Notes under the pieces: model-generated
Told to the model about the DNA's origin: nothing
Databases searched by the model: none
The model's input: only the letters and a program-made list of their open reading frames with translations
In this document: positions 10,421 to 25,185 of the stretch, one piece after another
How positions within the stretch are numbered: position 1 is the first letter of the stretch
Layout of the letters: every line of letters begins with the position of its first letter
Position numbers and translations under genes: made by a program
Source of the DNA: Aeromonas encheleia
Lineage (GTDB): Bacteria > Pseudomonadota > Gammaproteobacteria > Enterobacterales > Aeromonadaceae
Assembly: GCF_900637545.1 (NCBI RefSeq)
Contig: NZ_LR134376.1
Location: 3,842,001-3,906,000 of the forward strand
Length of the DNA stretch: 64,000 nucleotides
Reading direction: 5' to 3'

Positions 10421-11148
10421 GATGGCTCCTTGAACGATGAATCGGGTTGTGCCTGCTGGCGCCCATTCTGTTGATCTAAAAAGAGCCCCGCCAGGAAGAG
10501 ATCCTCCGGCCGGGTCACCTTGATATTGTCGGCGCGACCTTCCACCATGCGCACCGCGAAACCGGCGCGCTCCATGGCGGAGGCCTCATCGGTGATGGTG
10601 GCGCCCAGTGCCAGCCCCTCCTCCAGCGCCCGCCTCAAGGGAGCAGTGGGGAACATCTGCGGGGTCAGGGCATGCCAGAGCTGCTCGCGCTCTACGGTCG
10701 CCACTATGTTGCCCTGCTCGTCGGTGCGCTTCATGGTGTCGCGCACCCGGCTGCCGAGGATGGCGCCATCGCACACCAGGGCTGTTGCGATCAGCTTGTC
10801 GAGATCGCCGTGACAGAGGCAGGGACGAGCGGCATCGTGCACCAGCACCCAGTCCCCGCTCGCCACATGCAGGGCATTGAGGACCGAATAGGCGCGCTCG
10901 CTCCCCCCCTCGACCCGCAGGATGCGCGGATCGGCCGCCACCGGCAGGGCATCGAACCAGCCGTCATGGGGGGCCAGCGCCACTATCACCTGAGTGATGG
11001 CCGGATGGGACAGCAGCCGGGCGAGGCTGTGCTCCAGAATGGTCTGGCCGGCCAGTTGCAGATACTGCTTCGGGCAATCGGCCCCCATCCGGCTGCCAAT
11101 CCCGGCGGCGGGAACGATGGCGGTCAGCCCGGTGTGGCGATCAGTCAT
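10417..11148 (-). CDS. ispD: 2-C-methyl-D-erythritol 4-phosphate cytidylyltransferase
   Basis: 243 aa; attaches CMP to MEP in isoprenoid synthesis. The nucleotidyltransferase signature [20 protein letters not shown] is at the N terminus and VHDAARPC in the middle. The ATG at 11148 is chosen because it sits directly before that signature and overlaps the ftsB stop by 8 bases; the longer open frame upstream (to 11268) only reads through ftsB in another frame. Confidence 0.96.
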   Translation of the reverse strand: MTDRHTGLTAIVPAAGIGSRMGADCPKQYLQLAGQTILEHSLARLLSHPAITQVIVALAPHDGWFDALPVAADPRILRVEGGSERAYSVLNALHVASGDWVLVHDAARPCLCHGDLDKLIATALVCDGAILGSRVRDTMKRTDEQGNIVATVEREQLWHALTPQMFPTAPLRRALEEGLALGATITDEASAMERAGFAVRMVEGRADNIKVTRPEDLFLAGLFLDQQNGRQQAQPDSSFKEPS

Positions 11149-11458
11149 CGTAGGGCGCACCGTCCGGCTCCGTCTCCTGGCCATTATCCTTGGGAATGAT
11201 CCGGTAGAAGGTCTCACCCTGCTTGATGTAGCCGAGATCGTTGCGCGACAGCTCCTCGATGGCCTCAAGGCCCGAGGTCAGATCGTCAATCTCGCGATAA
11301 ATCAGGTTGTTGCGGTCCTTGAGAACCAGATTGTCCTGCTGCTGCCGGTGAATGGCATCGGAGAGTTCCCGATAGTCGGAGAGGCCATTCTTCCCCAGCC
11401 AGAAGTCATATTGCAGCCCTCCCAACAGGAAGAGCAGGATAAGAGTGAGTAGCCGCAT
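11141..11458 (-). CDS. ftsB: Cell division protein FtsB
   Basis: 105 aa bitopic divisome protein that forms the FtsQLB complex. It has one N-terminal membrane helix (about 3-20, MRLLTLILLFLLGGLQYDFW) and then a coiled coil (about 28-70), followed by a short periplasmic tail (LGYIKQGETFYRIIPK). ATG 11458 is used because it precedes the membrane helix; the open frame extending to 11665 encodes nothing recognisable. Order ftsB-ispD-ispF is the conserved one. Confidence 0.93.
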   Translation of the reverse strand: MRLLTLILLFLLGGLQYDFWLGKNGLSDYRELSDAIHRQQQDNLVLKDRNNLIYREIDDLTSGLEAIEELSRNDLGYIKQGETFYRIIPKDNGQETEPDGAPYDD

Positions 11459-11631
11459 GCACTGAGTCTCCTTCAAGCGGCCTAGTTTCCCATATTCGCA
11501 GGCAAGACAAAAGGAAGCCGGTGATCCAGACGGGCAGGGCCGAACAAAAAAGGCGAAAAGACCATGGGCCACCACCGAAAACATCTCACCCGACATCTGC
11601 CCGGACTGTGGGCAAACCAGTCTGTGGACAT

Positions 11632-11662
11632 AAAAAAACCCCGCCAGAGTGGCGGGGTTTTT
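11632..11662 (-). terminator. Rho-independent terminator of eno
   Basis: On the minus strand AAAAACCCCGCC-ACTCT-GGCGGGG is followed by TTTTTTT, 27 bases after the eno stop. Textbook shape. Confidence 0.92.
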
Positions 11663-11689
11663 CAACAGCTTAAAAAGTGCAGGCAGTAA

Positions 11690-13065
<1,376 letters not shown>

Positions 13066-13077
13066 ATTTATTTTCAA

Positions 13078-14733
<1,656 letters not shown>

Positions 14734-14781
14734 TTAGGGAATTTTAAGGGGTGCTTCGGGGATGAAGCAGGACGGGGAAAC

Positions 14782-14810
14782 AGTATACCAAAACCCCCTC
14801 TCCCAAACAA
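14782..14810 (-). promoter_or_regulatory. Sigma-70 promoter of pyrG
   Basis: Minus-strand -35 TTGTTT (14810-14805) and -10 TATACT (14787-14782) with an exact 17-bp spacer, pointing at pyrG and leaving a leader of about 60 bases. Confidence 0.7.
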
Positions 14811-14856
14811 TGAACAAAAATCTATCAGGCTCCCCGCCTCCCCGTCTTGCGCCAAA

Positions 14857-15654
14857 TCAACTTTGTTCGGTTTCCTTGGCCTTGTCCCAGGCGGCGTCCA
14901 GCTTCTCCAGGGAACAATCGGTCATTTTCAGCCCTTCCGCGGTAATAAACTGTTCAACCTGACGAAAACGACGTTCGAACTTGGTGTTGGCGGCCCGCAG
15001 CACCTGCTCCGGATCCTTGCCCAGATGGCGCACCAGATTGACGGTGGCAAACAGCAGATCGCCGAGCTCATCGCTGACCCTCTCTTCGTCAACGTCGACC
15101 ATCAGCGCCTCCTCCATCACCTCCTCGATCTCCTCGTGGATCTTGTCCACCACGGGGCCGAGCGTCTTCCAGTCGAAACCGACGGTGGCGCAGCGCTTCT
15201 GGATCTTGGCGGCGCGGGTCAGGGCCGGCAGCGCGAGCGGTATGTCGTCCAGCACGCTCTCCTTGTCGAGCGCGGCGCGCTCCTTGGCCTTCTCCGCCTC
15301 CCAGTTCAACTTGACCGCCTGCTCGTCACCCAGCTCCGCATCGGAGAACACATGGGGATGGCGGCGGATCAGCTTCTCACTCACCGTAGCGACGATATCG
15401 GCGAAATCGAACAGCCCCTGCTCCTTGCCCAGCTGGGCGTAGAACACCACCTGGAACAGCAGATCGCCGAGTTCGCCCTTCAATCCTTCCCAATCCCGGG
15501 TTTCGATGGCATCGGCCACCTCGTAGGCCTCCTCCAGGGTGTGGGGCACTATGGTCTGGAAATCCTGCTTGAGATCCCAGGGGCAACCCCCTTGCGGATT
15601 ACGCAGTTGAGCCATGATCTCGAGCAGTTGGGGCAGGTCGTAACGTTGGGACAT
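14857..15654 (-). CDS. mazG: Nucleoside triphosphate pyrophosphohydrolase MazG
   Basis: 265 aa all-alpha NTP pyrophosphatase that also lowers ppGpp; in E. coli it is encoded just downstream of relA, as here. Two MazG repeats are visible, each with an ExxE...ELGDLL metal-binding pattern ([11 protein letters not shown] / [11 protein letters not shown] and [11 protein letters not shown] / [12 protein letters not shown]). ATG 15654 ([14 protein letters not shown]) is chosen because it matches E. coli MazG; ATG 15690 would add 12 residues starting directly after the relA terminator. Confidence 0.95.
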   Translation of the reverse strand: MSQRYDLPQLLEIMAQLRNPQGGCPWDLKQDFQTIVPHTLEEAYEVADAIETRDWEGLKGELGDLLFQVVFYAQLGKEQGLFDFADIVATVSEKLIRRHPHVFSDAELGDEQAVKLNWEAEKAKERAALDKESVLDDIPLALPALTRAAKIQKRCATVGFDWKTLGPVVDKIHEEIEEVMEEALMVDVDEERVSDELGDLLFATVNLVRHLGKDPEQVLRAANTKFERRFRQVEQFITAEGLKMTDCSLEKLDAAWDKAKETEQS

Positions 15655-15698
15655 GGGCTCTTCACTTTCGATTCGTTCAAGAAGGGTCATAAAGAACA

Positions 15699-15717
15699 AC
15701 CGGCCACGGGGGCCGGT
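15699..15717 (-). terminator. Terminator-like hairpin after relA
   Basis: Stem ACCGGCC / GGCCGGT with loop CCCGT, followed on the minus strand by TGTTCTTT. It lies between relA and mazG and may reduce readthrough. Confidence 0.6.
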
Positions 15718-15733
15718 CACCTTTTATCAGGCA

Positions 15734-17944
15734 TTAGAGGCGCTTGGCGCTGATCACATCGTTGAGCTGGCTGAGCTTGGCGAGGGCCCGGTTGAAGGCG
15801 TTGATGTTGTAGATCTCCAGCTCCATGTCGATCTCCGCGGTCTGCTCGCGCACGTTGGAGCGCGAGCGCACCCCCATCACGTTGATCTTCTCGTTGGCGA
15901 GCACAGTGGTGATGTCGCGCAACAGGCCGGATCTGTCGTTGGAGAGGATGCGGATGGTGAGGCCATAACCGCCGGAGTAGTTCTCCCCCCAGACCGCCTC
16001 GATCAGCCGCTCCGGGTTGCGGCGAGACAGCTCTTTGAGCTGCTCGCAGTCCTCCCGGTGGATGGAGACGCCGCGCCCCATGGTGATGAAGCCCTGGATG
16101 CCGTCCCCCGGAATGGGCTGGCAGCAGCGGGCGATATGGGTCATCAGATTGCCGACCCCTTCCACCACTATGTGATCCTTGGGCTTGGGCCGGAACGGCA
16201 GATTGGCCTTCTGCTCCAGCTTCTCCAGCAGGCGGCGATCCTCTTCCTCGGCGGTCGGCTTGTTGTAGCGGGTGTCCAGGTAGTTGAGCAGCTGGTTGAT
16301 GCGAATGTCGCCGCTGCCGATGCCGGCCAACAGATCGTCGAGCTCCTCGGCATGGAAGCGCTCAAGCACCACCTTGTCCACCTTGGAGAGGGTCAGGTTG
16401 TGCCTGTCCAGCTCCTTCTCAAGCAACTCCTTGCCGGCGGCGATGTTCTTGTCCCTATCCAGCTTCCTGAACCAGGTCGCGACCTTGGCCCGCGCCCGGC
16501 TGGAGCGCAGGAAGCCGGCGTTCGGGTTCATCCAGTCGCGGCTCGGGTTCGGCTCCTTCTGGGTGATCACCTCCACCTGATCGCCGGTCTGCAGCGTATA
16601 GGTGAAGGGCACTATGCGACCATCCACCTTGGTGCCGATGCAGCGGTGGCCGATCATGCTGTGCACGTGATAGGCGAAATCGAGCGGGGTGGCCCCCGCC
16701 GGCAGGTCGATGACATCCCCCTTGGGGGTGAACACATAGACCCTGTCCTCGAACACCTGGCTGCGCAGATCGTCCAGCAGGGAGCCGCTCTCGGAGAGAT
16801 CCTCCTGCCAGGCGAGCAGCTTGCGCAGCCACTCGATCTTGTCCTCGAAGGTGCTGGTCTTGGCAGCGGCCTGGGCCCCTTCCTTGTAGCGCCAGTGGGC
16901 GGCGACGCCGAGTTCGGCATCCTGGTGCATCTGCTCGGTCCGGATCTGGATCTCGATGGTCTTGCCTTCCGCCCCTACCACCACGGTGTGGATGGATTGA
17001 TAGCCGTTCGGCTTGGGGTTGGCGACATAGTCGTCGAATTCACGGGGAATGTGGTGGAAGTGGGTATGGACTATGCCGAGCGCCGCGTAGCAATCCTGCA
17101 GCCGCTTGGTCACCACCCGCACCGCACGCACGTCGAACAGCTCGTTGAATTCGAGGTGCTTCTTCTGCATCTTGCGCCAGATGCTGTAGATGTGTTTGGG
17201 GCGGCCGTAGACCTCGGCCTCGACCCCGGCCTCGGCAAGCGCATCGCGCAGGGACTGCACGAACTCGCGGATGTAACGCTCCCGATCGAGACGCTTCTCG
17301 TCGAGTTGCTTGGCGATCTGCTTGTAGGTGTCCGGGTGCAGGTAACGGAAGGCGAGATCTTCCAGCTCCCATTTGAGCTGACCGATGCCGAGCCGGTTGG
17401 CGAGCGGCGCATAGATGTTGGTGATCTCCTGGGCCATCAGCACCCGGGTCTCTTCATCCGCCTTCTTCGCTTCCCGCAGGCAGGCGATCCGCTCCGCCAG
17501 CTTGATCACCACGGCGCGCACATCCTCGACCATGGCGAGCAGCATGCGCCGCACATTGTCGACCTGCTCCGGCGAGGTTTCGCTGCGGTGCAGGGTCTGC
17601 AGGGAACGGATGGCCTCCATCTCCAGCACCCCTTCCACCAGCTTGGCGATCTTGGGACCGAAGTCCTCGCTCATCCGCTCCTGATTGAGGAGCCCGGCCT
17701 CGACGAAGGGATAGATGATGGCGGCCTTGAGGGTGGCAAGATCCATGCTGAGCATCAGCAGGATGCCGACCATCTCGACCCCGCGCACCAGCAGGCGGCT
17801 GGTGAGCGCCTCGTCACCGAGCGTCAGACAATACTGGTAAGCGGTTCGCAGTTGATTCTTGTCATTCTCACTCAGAGTCAGTGAACTGACCCACTCCTCC
17901 AGAGTGAAATTGTCTTTCAAATGAATATCGCGCACCGCAACCAT
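15734..17944 (-). CDS. relA: GTP pyrophosphokinase RelA
   Basis: 736 aa ribosome-associated (p)ppGpp synthetase of the stringent response. The N-terminal hydrolase-like domain is degenerate (no HD pair), as in RelA. It is followed by the synthetase domain (about 230-380, with YGRPKHIYSIWRKMQ and FDVRAVRVV), a TGS domain (VYVFTPKGDVIDLPAGATPLDFAYHVH), the zinc-finger region with the CCQPIPGD motif, and a C-terminal ACT domain. Order rlmD-relA-mazG-pyrG-eno is the classical one. Confidence 0.97.
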   Translation of the reverse strand: MVAVRDIHLKDNFTLEEWVSSLTLSENDKNQLRTAYQYCLTLGDEALTSRLLVRGVEMVGILLMLSMDLATLKAAIIYPFVEAGLLNQERMSEDFGPKIAKLVEGVLEMEAIRSLQTLHRSETSPEQVDNVRRMLLAMVEDVRAVVIKLAERIACLREAKKADEETRVLMAQEITNIYAPLANRLGIGQLKWELEDLAFRYLHPDTYKQIAKQLDEKRLDRERYIREFVQSLRDALAEAGVEAEVYGRPKHIYSIWRKMQKKHLEFNELFDVRAVRVVTKRLQDCYAALGIVHTHFHHIPREFDDYVANPKPNGYQSIHTVVVGAEGKTIEIQIRTEQMHQDAELGVAAHWRYKEGAQAAAKTSTFEDKIEWLRKLLAWQEDLSESGSLLDDLRSQVFEDRVYVFTPKGDVIDLPAGATPLDFAYHVHSMIGHRCIGTKVDGRIVPFTYTLQTGDQVEVITQKEPNPSRDWMNPNAGFLRSSRARAKVATWFRKLDRDKNIAAGKELLEKELDRHNLTLSKVDKVVLERFHAEELDDLLAGIGSGDIRINQLLNYLDTRYNKPTAEEEDRRLLEKLEQKANLPFRPKPKDHIVVEGVGNLMTHIARCCQPIPGDGIQGFITMGRGVSIHREDCEQLKELSRRNPERLIEAVWGENYSGGYGLTIRILSNDRSGLLRDITTVLANEKINVMGVRSRSNVREQTAEIDMELEIYNINAFNRALAKLSQLNDVISAKRL

Positions 17945-18102
17945 GGTATCAATCCTTTAAATTGTGGGGCCGAAAGCCGATGCTTCCAGTCCCTCATCTG
18001 CTGATGACTGCCTCAAATGGGGATGTGAGAGAGACTTTTCAAGGCATGCCACCTTCCAGGTGACAGAGTTCTCCACACCGCCGGCCAATTTTTGAGGATC
18101 TA

Positions 18103-18154
18103 GATTACCCCAATCATTCCTGCTCAAACAGCGCCATAGGCATCAGAATGCCCC
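18103..18154 (-). repeat. Distal decayed copy of the rlmD 3' end
   Basis: Read on the minus strand in one frame this gives GILMPMALFEQE then a stop, which parallels the real RlmD end GHLESMALFERD then a stop. It shares the plus-strand pattern GATTACC..AATCA..CCTGCTCAAACAGCGCCAT with the genuine 3' end at 18258-18295. Confidence 0.75.
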
Positions 18155-18167
18155 AGCCGCAGGAGCC

Positions 18168-18246
18168 GGATTACCTTAATCCATGCCTGCTAAAGCAGCG
18201 CCATGGGCGTCAGAAGGCCGACATGGCGCAACATCTCTTCCCCCCG
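18168..18246 (-). repeat. Proximal decayed copy of the rlmD 3' end
   Basis: Direct repeat of 18258-18340, offset about 90 bp. On the minus strand it reads EEMLRHVGLLTPMALL and a stop, against LDMFPHTGHLESMALFERD in RlmD. The plus-strand GGATTACCTTAATC is identical in both copies. The remainder is diverged, so the duplication is old. Confidence 0.8.
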
Positions 18247-18269
18247 AACCCAGCGCCGGATTACCTTAA

Positions 18270-19592
18270 TCAATCCCGCTCAAATAGTGCCATGGACTCC
18301 AGGTGGCCGGTGTGGGGGAACATGTCCAGCATCCCCAGGCGGGCCAGTCGATAACCCCCCTTCACCAGCACCTGGCTGTCCCGCGCCAGGGTGACAGGGT
18401 TACAGGAAACATAGACCACGCGTTTGGGCGAAAGTGCCACCACATGGCTCATCACCTCCAGCGCACCGGGCCGGGCCGGATCCAGCAGCACCAGATCGAA
18501 ACCTTCCCGCGCCCAGGACATGCCGACGATGTCACCGCTCAGGTCCGCCTTGTAGAAGCGGGCGTTGTCGATGCCATTGCGACGGGCGTTCTCCTCGGCG
18601 CGGGTCACCATGGCCAGATCCCCTTCGACCCCGACCACCTCGCGGGCCTGACGGGCCAGCGGCAGGGTGAAGTTGCCGATGCCGCAGAACAGATCCAGCA
18701 CCTTGTCCGCCTTGGTCGCCCCGAGCCATGCCAGCGCCTGGGCCACCATGCTCTGGTTGATGGGGCCATTGACCTGAATGAAATCCCCGGGGGCGAATGC
18801 AAGAGACAGGCCATCTAACGAGTAAGCGGGCTGGAATTGCTGGCGCAGCGGCTCGATGCGCTCGTCGGCCGCCTGCAGATAGAGATCGATCCCCTGAGCC
18901 TCGGCAAACTCGGTCAGCAGCGCTCGATCCGCCTCGTTGGGACGACCGGTGTGGCGCAACAGCAGCAGTATCCCCTGCTCGGCCTGGATCAGTTCCGCAT
19001 GGCCCAGCTCGCGCTGGCTCTTGAGGCGATTGAGGCATTCCCGCAGCGGGCTGATGAGCGCCGACAGCGAGGCGGTCAGGACAGGGCAGCTGGTGATCTC
19101 CACCAGATCGTTGGACTGGCGGCGACGAAAACCGACCCGGGTGCAGCGGCCATTCTTGTCAAACTTGATGGCCAGACGGCAGACCCGGCGATAGGCGCGA
19201 GCCTCCCCGGTCAGCACGGGTTCGAGGGCCGGCGCCTTGATCTGACCCAGTCGCTCGAACAGGCTGACCAGTCCGGCCGCCTTGGCCGCCTGCTGATCCG
19301 CCTCACTCAGGTGCTGGGCGTTGCAGCCGCCGCACTCGCGATAATGGGCACAGAAGGGGGCGATGCGATTGTCGGCGGGAGTCACCAGCTGTTGCAGGGC
19401 TGCGTGAGCGTACTGCTTCTTGTCATCGATGATGCGAGCCTTGACCCGCTCACCGGGCAGCGCCCCCTCGACGAAGATCGCCTTGCCCTGATGACGGCCG
19501 ATCCCGACACAGTGGTGATCCAGACTGTCTATCGTAAATTCAATACGTTGGGGCTGGGTGGATTTCTTTTGGGGCTTGAAAAACTGGGCCAT
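18270..19592 (-). CDS. rlmD: 23S rRNA (uracil(1939)-C(5))-methyltransferase RlmD
   Basis: 440 aa. It has an N-terminal TRAM domain, an iron-sulfur cluster site starting CAHYRECGGCNAQ (C-x5-C-x2-C), and the SAM domain with DLFCGIGNFTLPLA, LDPARPG and the catalytic Cys in VYVSCNPVTLARD. It ends LESMALFERD. It is divergent from barA and upstream of relA, as in E. coli. The 3' end has been duplicated twice into the relA-rlmD gap. Confidence 0.96.
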   Translation of the reverse strand: MAQFFKPQKKSTQPQRIEFTIDSLDHHCVGIGRHQGKAIFVEGALPGERVKARIIDDKKQYAHAALQQLVTPADNRIAPFCAHYRECGGCNAQHLSEADQQAAKAAGLVSLFERLGQIKAPALEPVLTGEARAYRRVCRLAIKFDKNGRCTRVGFRRRQSNDLVEITSCPVLTASLSALISPLRECLNRLKSQRELGHAELIQAEQGILLLLRHTGRPNEADRALLTEFAEAQGIDLYLQAADERIEPLRQQFQPAYSLDGLSLAFAPGDFIQVNGPINQSMVAQALAWLGATKADKVLDLFCGIGNFTLPLARQAREVVGVEGDLAMVTRAEENARRNGIDNARFYKADLSGDIVGMSWAREGFDLVLLDPARPGALEVMSHVVALSPKRVVYVSCNPVTLARDSQVLVKGGYRLARLGMLDMFPHTGHLESMALFERD

Positions 19593-19668
19593 AAAACTTG
19601 GTGCCTATAGGTGGCTATGTCATGATTGTGGAATCTGCTGCAGGCCATTGTCCCACAAGAATAATAGT

Positions 19669-19748
19669 ATGACCAAATACGGCCTGAGGGCTCTCGCTGT
19701 GGCATCGACCCCCTTGCCCATTCTGACCCTGGTCGGCGGTTTGTGCTC
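19669..19748 (+). repeat. Upstream copy 1 of the barA 5' end (80-bp unit)
   Basis: Tandem copy of the first codons of barA. It has its own ATG and reads MTKYGLRALAVASTPLPI, then LTLVGGLCS and a stop, against MTRYGLRARVLAFTILPTLI in BarA. Its TGA overlaps the ATG of copy 2 (ATGA at 19749-19752). Confidence 0.85.
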
Positions 19749-19827
19749 ATGACCAGAGACGGCCTCAGAACCCTGGTGGCAGCAACATTTTTATATTGCC
19801 AACCCTCATCGTCGGCGGTTTGTTCTT
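19749..19827 (+). repeat. Upstream copy 2 of the barA 5' end (79-bp unit)
   Basis: Second tandem copy, beginning MTRDGLRTLVAATF. It is shifted out of the BarA frame after about codon 13, although the nucleotide match (TATTGCCAACCCT..TCGGCGG) continues. The resulting 28-codon frame ends at a TAG that overlaps the true barA start (19833-19835). Confidence 0.85.
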
Positions 19828-22539
<2,712 letters not shown>

Positions 22540-22603
22540 AGGCTTTTGATGCAAAATCAGCATCATCGGGTAGTGGCAAGGGGCTCATCGCCACCCGAGC
22601 GAG

Positions 22604-22622
22604 GCGGGCTGACCCGCTTTTT
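22604..22622 (+). terminator. Terminator of barA
   Basis: GCGGG-CTGA-CCCGC followed by TTTTT, 65 bases after the barA stop. Short stem, clear T tract. Confidence 0.65.
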
Positions 22623-22675
22623 CTGACGAAGAGTCCGGTAAATGGTAAAGTTGCGCCGTTTCTACAGGAGTCAAC

Positions 22676-23155
22676 ATGACGAACAACGATATTCTGCGCC
22701 GTCTGCGCTACGCCCTCACCATCAGCAATGACCAGATGGTCGACATGTTTGCCAAGGGCAACCTGACCGTCGATCACGCCCAGCTGCACAGCTGGTTGCT
22801 GAAAGGCGCCGAGGAAGGGGAAGAGCAGGACCCGGGCTTTGTCGCCTGTCCCGATGCGGCCCTTAGCCAGTTCCTCGACGGCTTCATCATCACGCGCCGT
22901 GGCGTGCGGGAAGGGGCGCCGACCCAGGTGATCCCGAACCGGATCAACAACAACCTGATCCTGCGCAAGCTGCGCATCGGCCTCGACTACAAGGAAGAGG
23001 ACATGCTCGGCACCCTGAAGCTGGCCGACTTCAACCTGTCCAAGTCTGAGCTGAGTGCCCTGTTCCGCTCCAAGGATCACAAGCACTATCAGGATTGCGG
23101 GGATCAGATCCTGCGCAACTTCCTCATCGGCCTGACCACCAAGTACCGCGCCTGA
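22676..23155 (+). CDS. yehS: YehS/DUF1456 family protein
   Basis: 159 aa. Two copies of the DUF1456 helical module are visible, one starting NNDILRRLRYALTISNDQMVDMF, the other NNNLILRKLRIGLDYKEEDMLGTL, each about 70 residues. The family is widespread in gammaproteobacteria; its function is unknown. A Shine-Dalgarno AGGAG precedes the ATG. Only three bases separate its stop from the amidase gene, so the two are probably cotranscribed. Confidence 0.88.
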   Translation: MTNNDILRRLRYALTISNDQMVDMFAKGNLTVDHAQLHSWLLKGAEEGEEQDPGFVACPDAALSQFLDGFIITRRGVREGAPTQVIPNRINNNLILRKLRIGLDYKEEDMLGTLKLADFNLSKSELSALFRSKDHKHYQDCGDQILRNFLIGLTTKYRA

Positions 23156-23158
23156 GCC

Positions 23159-24082
23159 ATGGGCCAGCGTGTTCGCCCCCCGTCAGCCCACCCCGAGGTG
23201 GCCGGTGGGCGGCGCTGGCCATCACTCTTCTCCCGCCTCGGACGGCGTAGCGGGTGGCACAGCCTGCTGTCATGCTGCCTGCTCCTTGGCTTGAGCGCCT
23301 GCCAGCCCGCCTCCTATCGGCTCGATTCCCGCTATGCCAGCGCCAACCAGAATGAGCGCATCGCCTTCCTGATCCTGCACTACACAGATGAAGACGACAC
23401 CCACTCCCTGCGCCTGCTGACAGAGCCGCAGTACAAGGTGAGCGCCCACTACCTGATCCCCCGCGACACAGACCAGACGCCACTGCCCATCTACCAGCTG
23501 GTGCCCGACAGCCAGCGTGCCTGGCATGCGGGTCGCAGCCGCTGGCATCAATATGCCGGGCTCAACGCCAGCTCGCTCGGCATCGAGATCGTCAACCTGG
23601 GCTACGAGACCGGGCAGGAACTGCTCCCCGTCCAGCTGCGCCACTGGCAGCCCTATACCCAGGCCCAGATCGCCGCCGTCGGCGCCCTGGCGCAGGAGCT
23701 CATCCGCCGTTACCAGATACCGCAGACCCAGGTGCTGGGCCACAGCGATGTCGCACCCGAGCGCAAGCAGGATCCCGGTCCGCTCTTCCCCTGGCGCGAA
23801 CTCGCCCTGCAATACGGCGTTGGCGCCTGGCCGGACGAAGCCAGGGTCGAGCAGTTGCGCCAACAGCCGGCCCCCGCCTGGGACGCCCTCGCCTGGCAGC
23901 AACAACTCGCCCGCTACGGCTACGGCATAGCCCCGAGCGGCGACTGGGATGAGCAGAGCCGCACCGTGCTGAGCGCCTTCCAGCTGCATTTCCGCCCGGC
24001 CCTCGTCAACGGTGAGCCAGATGCCGAGAGCCAGGCCATTCTCAGCGCCTTATTGGAGCGTTACTTCCCCGAGTCTCGCTGA
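23159..24082 (+). CDS. amiD: N-acetylmuramoyl-L-alanine amidase, AmiD-like lipoprotein
   Basis: 307 aa. After an unusually long basic N-region the signal peptide ends in the lipobox LSAC (C48). An amidase_2 (T7 lysozyme-like) domain follows, with zinc ligands expected at H74 (LILHYTDEDD) and in GHSDVAPERKQDPGPLFPW, and a C-terminal peptidoglycan-binding-like helical domain (about 240-305). AmiD cleaves MurNAc-L-Ala bonds from the outer membrane. The 3' end has been duplicated downstream. Confidence 0.88.
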   Translation: MGQRVRPPSAHPEVAGGRRWPSLFSRLGRRSGWHSLLSCCLLLGLSACQPASYRLDSRYASANQNERIAFLILHYTDEDDTHSLRLLTEPQYKVSAHYLIPRDTDQTPLPIYQLVPDSQRAWHAGRSRWHQYAGLNASSLGIEIVNLGYETGQELLPVQLRHWQPYTQAQIAAVGALAQELIRRYQIPQTQVLGHSDVAPERKQDPGPLFPWRELALQYGVGAWPDEARVEQLRQQPAPAWDALAWQQQLARYGYGIAPSGDWDEQSRTVLSAFQLHFRPALVNGEPDAESQAILSALLERYFPESR

Positions 24083-24101
24083 ACTGTGCACATCTCCGGC
24101 G

Positions 24102-24202
24102 CAGCCCCACTTCTCACCCACCCTCATCAGCGGTGAGCCGGATGCCGAGTGCCAGCAGGCATCCCTCACCGCCCTGTGGAGCATGACTTCCCGATGCCCT
24201 GA
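24102..24202 (+). repeat. Decayed tandem copy of the amidase 3' end
   Basis: Direct repeat of 23981-24082 at an offset of about 121 bp. In the amidase reading frame it encodes QPHFSPTLISGEPDAECQQA and so on, against QLHFRPALVNGEPDAESQAI in the gene. The TGA in copy 1 ends the protein before the second copy begins. Confidence 0.85.
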
Positions 24203-24224
24203 ACCCGCCTATCTCCTGACAACG

Positions 24225-24250
24225 AAGAGGGACGCCGCGGCGTCCCTCTT
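24225..24250. terminator. Bidirectional terminator between amidase and pdxJ
   Basis: Perfect 26-base palindrome, AAGAGGGACGCCG followed by its exact complement, between convergent genes. Confidence 0.8.
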
Positions 24251-24280
24251 GCTATCTCATCCATCCATCATCAATGACGA

Positions 24281-25018
24281 TCAGATCCCCTGGCGGGCTT
24301 CCTGCATCAGCAGACGCATGTCGCTGACCGCCTTGGCCAGGCCGTCGAAGGCGGCACGGCCTATGATGGCGTGGCCGATGTTGAGCTCATAGAGCTCGGG
24401 GATGGCGGCGATGGCCTTGACGTTGTGGTAGTGCAGGCCGTGGCCGGCATTGACCTTGAGCCCCTTGCCGGCGGCATAGGAGGCACCGGCGGCGATGCGC
24501 TTGAACTCGGCGTTGCGCTCGGCATCCGTGGTGGCATCGGCGTAGCGGCCGGTGTGGATCTCGATGAAGGGGGCACCGCTGGCGGCGGCGGCGTCGATCT
24601 GCAGCGGATCCGCATCGATAAACAGCGACACCTGGGCACCGACGGCCGCGAGGCGGGTCACCGCATCGGTGATCTTGTCTAGCTGGCCCGCCACGTCCAG
24701 GCCCCCTTCGGTGGTCACCTCGGTGCGCTTCTCAGGCACCAGACAGACGAACTGGGGCTGGATACGGCAGGCGATGCCGATCATCTCCTCGGTCACCGCC
24801 ATCTCCAGGTTCATCCTGGTCTGGATGGTCTGACGCAGGATCTCGACATCACGGTCGGTGATATGGCGGCGATCTTCCCGCAGGTGAACGGTGATGCCAT
24901 CGGCACCGGCCTGTTCGGCCACGAAGGCGGCCTGTACCGGATCCGGGTACTGGGTGCCGCGGGCATTACGCAGGGTGGCGATATGGTCGATGTTCACACC
25001 CAGGTAGATCTCGCTCAT
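24281..25018 (-). CDS. pdxJ: Pyridoxine 5'-phosphate synthase PdxJ
   Basis: 245 aa TIM-barrel enzyme that condenses 3-amino-1-hydroxyacetone phosphate with deoxyxylulose 5-phosphate to give pyridoxine 5'-phosphate. The start [20 protein letters not shown], the catalytic Glu in [13 protein letters not shown] and the phosphate loops VNAGHGL and IGHAIIGRA are present. It follows recO as in E. coli, but here a 244-base gap with a recO tail copy and a repeat separates them. Confidence 0.97.
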   Translation of the reverse strand: MSEIYLGVNIDHIATLRNARGTQYPDPVQAAFVAEQAGADGITVHLREDRRHITDRDVEILRQTIQTRMNLEMAVTEEMIGIACRIQPQFVCLVPEKRTEVTTEGGLDVAGQLDKITDAVTRLAAVGAQVSLFIDADPLQIDAAAASGAPFIEIHTGRYADATTDAERNAEFKRIAAGASYAAGKGLKVNAGHGLHYHNVKAIAAIPELYELNIGHAIIGRAAFDGLAKAVSDMRLLMQEARQGI

Positions 25019-25099
25019 TGCTTACTCCTTGATACAGGTCATCTGTTAACTGTGTGGCTGGCGGCAGACCCCCAGCCTCTGATATCCGTATGTCAGCTC

Positions 25100-25185
25100 G
25101 TAGGTTCGATTAGCGCAGCGTAATCGGACGTCGGTAACATTCTTACCCTGTCGGGTAACGCCGCAAAACGGTTAGCCCAAGCTAC
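25100..25185. repeat. REP-like pair of inverted GTAG...TTAGCG elements
   Basis: The left arm starts GTAGGTTCGATTAGCGCAGC; the right arm, read on the other strand, starts GTAGCTTGGGCTAACCG. Each arm is itself an imperfect palindrome. Short intergenic repeats of the type GTAGGTTGGATTAGCG recur in many gammaproteobacterial genomes; this resembles one inverted pair. A 6-bp dyad TTACCC-TGTC-GGGTAA (25143-25158) lies between the arms. Confidence 0.5.

Larger units (their letters stand above)
17945..18269. other. relA-rlmD intergenic region with two decayed rlmD tail copies
   Basis: The 325 bases between the relA start and the rlmD stop hold no intact gene. The half next to rlmD consists of two degenerate direct copies of the rlmD 3' end (listed separately). 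The half next to relA (17945-18100) should contain the relA promoter; no clear -35/-10 pair was found. Confidence 0.7.

Noticed and set aside
15653-17884. 743-codon open frame antisense to relA
   Set aside because: It mirrors relA exactly, has no recognisable domain and follows from the GC-rich codon pattern of the real gene.
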